Program-made: the position numbers and the translations under genes
DNA from: Yamagishiella unicocca
Taxonomy: Eukaryota > Chlorophyta > Chlorophyceae > Chlamydomonadales > Volvocaceae
NCBI GenBank assembly: GCA_003116995.1
Contig: BDSL01000076.1
Location: 248,001-312,000 of the forward strand
Direction of reading: 5' to 3'
DNA length: 64,000 nt
In this document: positions 58,801 to 64,000 of the stretch, in pieces
How the letters are laid out: each line of letters begins with the position of its first letter
Numbering within the stretch: the stretch's first letter is position 1
Notes under the pieces: model-generated
The model's database searches: none
The model's input: only the letters and a program-made list of their open reading frames with translations
Told to the model about the DNA's origin: nothing

Positions 58801-59719
58801 CTTTCGGTCCCACTGATCCTTGAGGTCGAAGCTGACTGGTTGTACCATGTCACACTGGTCTGTCCGCCCTGCACTGAAAGCTACACGTGCGTTCTCTTCA
58901 CCCCCCTGCTGTTAACCTAACATGACACGTACCCCACGTCGAACAGCGTAGTGCCTTTTGGTCCTGTCGTATCCCCGCCCCCAACGCAGTCCTGTCGTGT
59001 CGCCCTTAATAGTCTCCCGCGCCTACCCCGTGCGCTATCCACAGGCAAGTGCGTGCCGTTCGACTGGGTTACCTTTTCGGCTATGCTGCTGTACGGCAGG
59101 GTACCTTCCGCAATCAAAACCTCCCCGCGGCAGCTGTACGTAGGCGCTGAAGATCCGTCTGTGCTCGTGCTACGCGATACGGGTAAGTGGAGGATGTGAA
59201 CTTCCTTACCAAGGTGCCCTGAATTGCAACACGGGCCCTTTTGTCGGCGGCTCTCCTCGGAACTGTCGGCTTCAGGATTCTAGGGAGAAGGACGCGTAAG
59301 TCGATTATATCTTTCTTGCATCCGCGCCCTTGAATGAGCATCCTGACGCATGGCAATTGCCTCGGTAATTTCGGGCTTAGAGCAGATGACCGCAAGGCGG
59401 CATGCCCGGCATGGTGCGAATGCCTGGAGCTGGTGCTTGGGCTTCAGGGTTGCAGAGAGTACTACCCGCAGTGGTTGCGTACGACAACAGAAACGTACCG
59501 GCATCCTCCGCCATCCTTGCAGGCCAGCCGGAGAGCGAGGTGGTGACCGCCAACCTTGACGGCACGGAGCTGTGGGGCCAGGTGGAGTCGGTGGTGGACA
59601 TCGAGCTGAGTGTGATGCTGCAGCTGGCAAAGTACGCCGCAGCGCGCACGCCCTCTGGTGAAAGCGCTCCTGTGCCCCAAGGGGAGATGGGCACCGTGGA
59701 CGCAAGCGAAGGCGTCTGA
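55856..59719 (+). CDS. Unidentified 547-aa protein, possibly a distant nucleoside-hydrolase relative
   Basis: Exons are 55856-56177, 56309-56346, 56459-56647, 56814-56947, 57095-57186, 57512-57567, 57947-58030, 58216-58313, 58401-58621, 59045-59182 and 59448-59719 (TGA). Phases agree throughout. The first three junctions are the least certain: a second frame over 56595-56640 (VELKFTYKLIGW) also looks coding. The N-terminal 100 residues are polar. Exons 4-6 are helical and charged. Exons 7-10 form the conserved-looking core: TSIILDMNGSMGYLDGLVQY, LPIIIMAGV, NAIYYPDAVRVLLRL, PLLFVTNNTCNQLLKF and CVPFDWVTFSAML. The order DxN...D, a Pro-Asp helix and VTNN-N faintly recalls inosine/uridine nucleoside hydrolases, but the canonical DTDxGxDD motif is absent. 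There is no targeting peptide. Confidence 0.68.
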
Positions 59720-59771
59720 TAGGTCCCGTAAACGCGCTCACCAGCTGGCGAAGGGGCGCCAGCTGCTGGGA

Positions 59772-59879
59772 GCGCATTCAACGCGAGGCCTTTCACGGTC
59801 GAACGCAACGAATATTCTAAAGGGGGCGCATTCAAGGCGATGCCTTTCACGGTCGAACGCAACGGATATTCTAAAGGAG
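59772..59879. repeat. 54-bp tandem duplication past the stop codon
   Basis: GCGCATTCAA starts at 59772 and 59826, and the two 54-bp units share TTTCACGGTCGAACGCAACG. They begin 53 bases past the stop at 59719, in the likely 3' UTR. Confidence 0.9.
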
Positions 59880-60479
59880 TCATCGTGTTGGTCCTTACTG
59901 TGTCTTAATCAATGCGGGCTCGCATGTGCGTTTGGCGTCAGAAGCTACCACCTATGGCAGCCTTCGATCCTCTGCAGCCATGTCGCCTGGTACGTTGACC
60001 GCATGCAGGACGTGGTGGGATACCTCGTCGTGCAGTACATGCGTCCGTAGCCCGCAGTACGACAAGCTGCCCGGGTGTGCTGGACACCCGGACTGCGGGT
60101 GAGTTGGTTCAAATAATGTATTACCACCCGCCAACCATCAAGGAATCGGGAAGGCGGCCGCAAGCTGGGGTTGTGTGTTAGGGTTTGCGTGCGTAAACGT
60201 ATGCTGCAGTTGGCTCTCGGTGTGATGTATTGGGGATCGGAGCGCTTTGTTTTCCGTCTGCATCTCGCGAAGCTATCTCGAGGTACGCTCAACTCCAGGC
60301 AGGCGCTCAACTACAGCGCCCTGCAACTTGATGAAATGTACGATCTAATCCGGCTGGATTGTACCGAGCCATCTGAGGCCAACTGAGGCTCCTAACGGTC
60401 TTAACCAACTGCTTGTACGGCTAGCGACGGTCCTACACCACCGACGCCAGTATACCCTGAGTATAATCTGAAAAGTAAG
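59880..60479. other. Likely 3' UTR and intergenic DNA
   Basis: No exon is supported. The frame at 60171-60386 has no splice partner or domain. Confidence 0.35.
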
Positions 60480-60995
60480 GGGAGTCTTGGGTCTGCCCGC
60501 GGGATGTTGGTATTTTTGTTGTAATTGTCACATTAATCTTCAGACCTTAAAAGGTATAGAGCCATCGTGCGCATTGGTATTGTGGCGCCGCAATGTTCTG
60601 AGGTTATCCTTGCGCTGCATAGCGGCCATAATGCGAGACTGAAGCCATCTTGGTTAAACGGTTACACCAAATGGTAAGCCGCAGCAGGAGCCCCAGCGAC
60701 GAGGTGAAATTTAGACAGCATTGCGACCGGATAGCCATTAGGGCCGTTTCTTACTTCAACCTTCCCAGCAACAACTATCAGTAACATCGCGGCGGTGGCT
60801 AACGGCAGTGAGGCAGGATAGTGACTTGTCGGAGTCACTCCCCCCACCGCCGCGAGCTGTTAGGTTGGCGCCTCCGGCGGCGGCGGGCAGCAGCATGTCG
60901 TTCACCTTCCCCCGAACATCCTGAGCACGACGTGGTACCGGGGACGGGGTCACGACGACGGGCTGGCGGAGGGCAGCGGGCGGGAATTAGGGCGC
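60480..60995 (-). pseudogene. Inverted rearranged copy of DNA from 46.75-48.86 kb, including part of a gene's last exon
   Basis: Read on the minus strand, 60992-60830 matches 46748-46912 (end of an intron and start of the last exon of the membrane-protein gene, KVNDMLLPAAAGGANLTARG intact). Then 60829-60710 matches 47515-47625, and 60690-60500 matches 48700-48850. The intervening 600 and 1,070 bases of the source are absent. The exon copy runs into a stop soon after the first junction, so it is a broken duplicate. It also carries a 60-bp insertion flanked by TTGGTAT. Confidence 0.82.
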
Positions 60996-63742
60996 TGTTA
61001 GCGCTGCGGCTGCGATTCCTGGGGCCTTGCACCGCGGAGGCTGACTTTGGTTTCCGTCTGCGCCCTACACAACACTGCACAAGGGACACACGCCCTCGCG
61101 TCCTGGGAGCCGCGAGTGCGACCGCAACCGCGCCCGCTTGAAGGCAAGGGAGGCCGCCCACCGGTGCTCGCAGCCGGAGTCTCCTGCGCTGCCGATGACC
61201 TGGGAGCCCAATTATAGGGCGATCACACAAGGTCCCGGCATTAGTTGCGGCTGGGCCCCAAAGGCAAACATTGGTAACGGCTGCATAAGACCGGCCCCCA
61301 GGGTAGGAAGGTGCATCCGTGCCCAAACCCGTGCGGTGGTTTGGGACACCACTGCAAAGTGCACATAGTGGGAGCCTTACGCTGCACGAAGGATATTGGA
61401 GTCCCCCCGGAAGGCTCAGTCCAAAAGACCAGTCCGTTCCATGTAGCCGCCGAAATGGTGCCCGAACAATAATTAAATAGGTGAAGGACGGCCCGGCTTT
61501 CCAGGTCGGCTTGTCACCGTGTGTCCATGGCGCGTGAACGCTTCGCCCGGGCGTAATCTCTTCGTTTTCAATCACCTAACGTATAGGTAACTGCAACACT
61601 AAATAATAAGGATTGTTCGCGTTCTGTCCCAGTCGGAAAAGTCCGCGCGCTATGTCCGCAACACCGATCCACGGAGTGCAGCACTTGCACGTATGAGGTT
61701 GCTCCACTAGCTGATCATTTCATCCCAGCGAAACAATATACCGATATTACCGTACCGAAGCAATATGAAATCTGCGTATGTGCTCGTTTCACAATCATGC
61801 GGGTTTTGCGCAGCTATAGCCGGGTTGGGCGTGGGCCTCTTGGACATGAGGCTGTACGGCAGAATGCCACTAGTCCGTGTTCACAGGACTTAGGCTAGGC
61901 GTGCTGACTAGTAGTATATCTTGTTTTGTCATTCAGCACGCGCCCTCCCTCCCTTCCCTGGTTGGCGCGTTGCCCGCGTTCTCTGTCGCGCTGCGTTCTG
62001 GGTCTCTTTCCTCTCTGTTGGGAATCGGCCCTCTACTTCGTCGAATACCGATGGTATCAGACACGTAACATGGAATGGCAACGGCAACGTATCACGTAGC
62101 GCTAGTTCATAAAGTTGGCGTGCCCGATATGCGATATCAATACCATATCCAGACCTCACTCGAAAGGGCGGGCGGTACTTCGCACATTCTTGTGATAACC
62201 GGCACATATCATATTGGAGGCAGGAACTTGAAATATGACCATGAAATTGGCGTTTGTAAATGTAAAAAGCGTGCACAAGGTCTCTGAAGTGTGGATGTCC
62301 AATGCGCGACCTTGCGAAGACTGTCATAGGATCATACGCATTTACCCTTCCCACGGAATGGCTTTGACAAGCCGGAATCAGAACTTTTCAAAGTATGTAA
62401 TGATGGACCCAGATTCGGTGGTTGAACTTTGGACACTCTTTTGGCCTGTGGGCTTGTTGTCACGTAAGGCTCAACAAGCCGTACCCGTTACCGGGCGCCG
62501 AATGGAGGAAATGCGCCCGATGATGAAGTAGACAAACGAAAGAATGCAAAAAGTAAAAAGCTGGCTACGTTTGGTACAGACCAACGCACAGACCAAGGCA
62601 CGGTGGATTTCCTTCAGTCGGAGGCTTAGCCCATCCAAGCCGAGCCCTTAGCAAAACAATAATCAAGGTACAACTGGAAACGTCTTTGGTTCGCTGTCGG
62701 AAGGAATTGACCCCCCTGACGGCTCACATGGCAGCAGGTAACAGCAGCCCTGGGGACGACGACAAGGGCGATACAAAAATGGAGACCGAGAATATCGTTT
62801 CGTAAGTGGCCAAATGTTGGTGTTTCTCCGCGAGCTGTCGGCAACATAATACATGCCATGGTCTCTAGCAGCTTTGCATGGGCACATAAGGGGCAGACAT
62901 TATACAGGAACGCATCGAAGTACAGTGGGCTATCCGGTGCACTTCGCGTGGTGGTGGAGGCCTTTCGGACAAGACAGAACTACCTGCACTTTGAGGCCGG
63001 GACAAGGGTGATAGTGGCATGATTCAACTGTTTAGAACCACATGCAAGCCCTATATTGTCAAAGGCAGCTGATGGCAGTGCAGCCGATCGCAGTTGTACT
63101 CGCCCATACACAAGTTGCTTTGTCCATATTCTTGTCCTCAGTACGATACAAGTTCACTTGTAACGCCGCACTCGCACGCCGGCACTCAGCTCCGGCGGCA
63201 ATAAACCTCTCAATCAGCACTACGCCGGCACTCAGCTCCCGGCAATCCCTTGACTGGCTATCAGTTCCCGGCAACCCAATCACCCAACCTGCTGCAAAAA
63301 GGCGGCAACAGGGTAAACATGTGTCAGTCGACAAATTTCTCATATAGTATAGTGGCCAGTATGAGAAAAAATTTCCGCATTTTACCCGGACCCAGACGGC
63401 GGCCGGCGAAACAGCAGAACCGAACCAGCCTGAAACCCAACAATAAGCACGTGCATGTAAAAAGGACGCCCGTTAGCTGTGTATGCACTTGGGGGTGCAC
63501 CAGGCTAACATCAAGGGACATAATCGAGATTGGAAATGTTTCCAAAATGGAGGGGGGAGCGGCGACCATCACGTGCCAATAGATGGTAGCTAGCTTTGAG
63601 TGGAGGTGATGATGCGGCGATTTCCACTGATGGGTGCACATAATCGGTTGGGACCGGTCGGGAAGACACCATGTGGGCACTAACAACTAGTTTTTGGACC
63701 AAGGGTTACGTACTGACTGCTATAATGTTGCCCAACACGCAG
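60996..63742. other. Intergenic, no gene supported
   Basis: Frames exist (for example 60996-61575 minus, 62235-62531 plus), but none has splice partners, biased third positions or a domain. A short repeated motif, GCCGGCACTCAGCTCC, occurs at 63179 and 63228. Exons of the gene starting at 63743 may be hidden in the last kilobase. Confidence 0.4.
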
Positions 63743-64000
63743 GATAATATTGGCCGTAGTCGGCTTCGTCGTGTCATTAGTTTCTATTGGCGTTAACTAT
63801 TACTACAGCAAGAAACTTGAAGCGTACAAGGTGAGTAGCCACACGTGCTGAAGGCGCATCCTTCCTGAACTCCACCCACCCGTAACAAAGGGCCCCAACT
63901 ACAAATAACAACCTTGCGTTTGCAGAAAAAACTTGACGAAAAGGAGCGGCGGCTTGTGCGCTATGAAGATATTCAGGAAGTGAGAGATCCGGCCCACATT
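63743..64000 (+). CDS. Membrane-anchored coiled-coil protein, partial at both ends
   Basis: Two exons are visible: 63743-63830 (acceptor ACACGCAG, donor AAG|GTGAGT) and 63926 to the window end (acceptor TTTGCAG). The first encodes one hydrophobic helix (IILAVVGFVVSLVSIGVNYY) and then SKKLEAYK. The second continues as a charged helix (KKLDEKERRLVRYEDIQEVR). The first base of the first exon completes a codon begun upstream, so at least one earlier exon exists. This arrangement suits a tail- or signal-anchored protein with a cytoplasmic coiled coil. The family is unknown. Confidence 0.6.

Noticed and set aside
60835..61575. Minus-strand frame of 246 codons
   Set aside because: It reads in a shifted frame through the exon copy at 60830-60992 and non-coding DNA. 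Composition is Arg/Pro-rich, as in other GC-rich shadows.

Overview
The window looks like nuclear DNA of a volvocine (chlamydomonadalean) green alga. Genes are split into many short exons with GTGAGT/GTAAGT-type donors and (G)CAG acceptors. Coding exons are GC-rich in third positions, with long Ala/Gly/Ser/Gln-rich stretches. Plant-type and algal protein families are present, and one TGTAA polyadenylation motif lies downstream of a stop. There are no operons, Shine-Dalgarno-led ORFs, rRNA or convincing tRNA genes. Most open frames on either strand are shadows. The gene models here were assembled by hand from splice signals with phase checked at every junction.

Left half: a small unknown two-exon gene (502-1272, -); a long low-complexity unknown protein (2843-7821, +) converging on a ten-exon plastid-targeted membrane protein with a possible CPBP/CAAX-protease signature (13469-9101, -); a 3.7-kb gene-poor interval; a probably myristoylated TIR-like/TPR protein whose first coding exon is only the ATG (21574-17137, -); mitochondrial-type HMG-CoA lyase of leucine breakdown (26829-22913, -), divergent from a probably myristoylated SnRK2/SAC3-like kinase (27625-34872, +); and a chloroplast cyclophilin (40918-37882, -).

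Right half: an unidentified one-helix membrane protein (42247-47045, +, 5' end not found); then about 8 kb of mobile and repeated DNA. This holds the 3' end of a LINE, a mosaic of direct and inverted repeats with a perfect 445-bp duplication, and an 869-bp foldback transposon with a 4-bp target-site duplication inside an open frame. Beyond lies an unidentified 547-residue gene with a clear TATA box (55856-59719, +), an inverted rearranged copy of DNA from 46.7-48.9 kb (60480-60995), and the first visible exons of a membrane-anchored protein running off the window (63743-64000, +).

The genes do not form a pathway. The recurrent theme is signalling and organelle housekeeping. The most unusual feature is a set of short sequence modules that recur only in introns and intergenic spacers of unrelated genes, next to many gene-specific intronic minisatellites.
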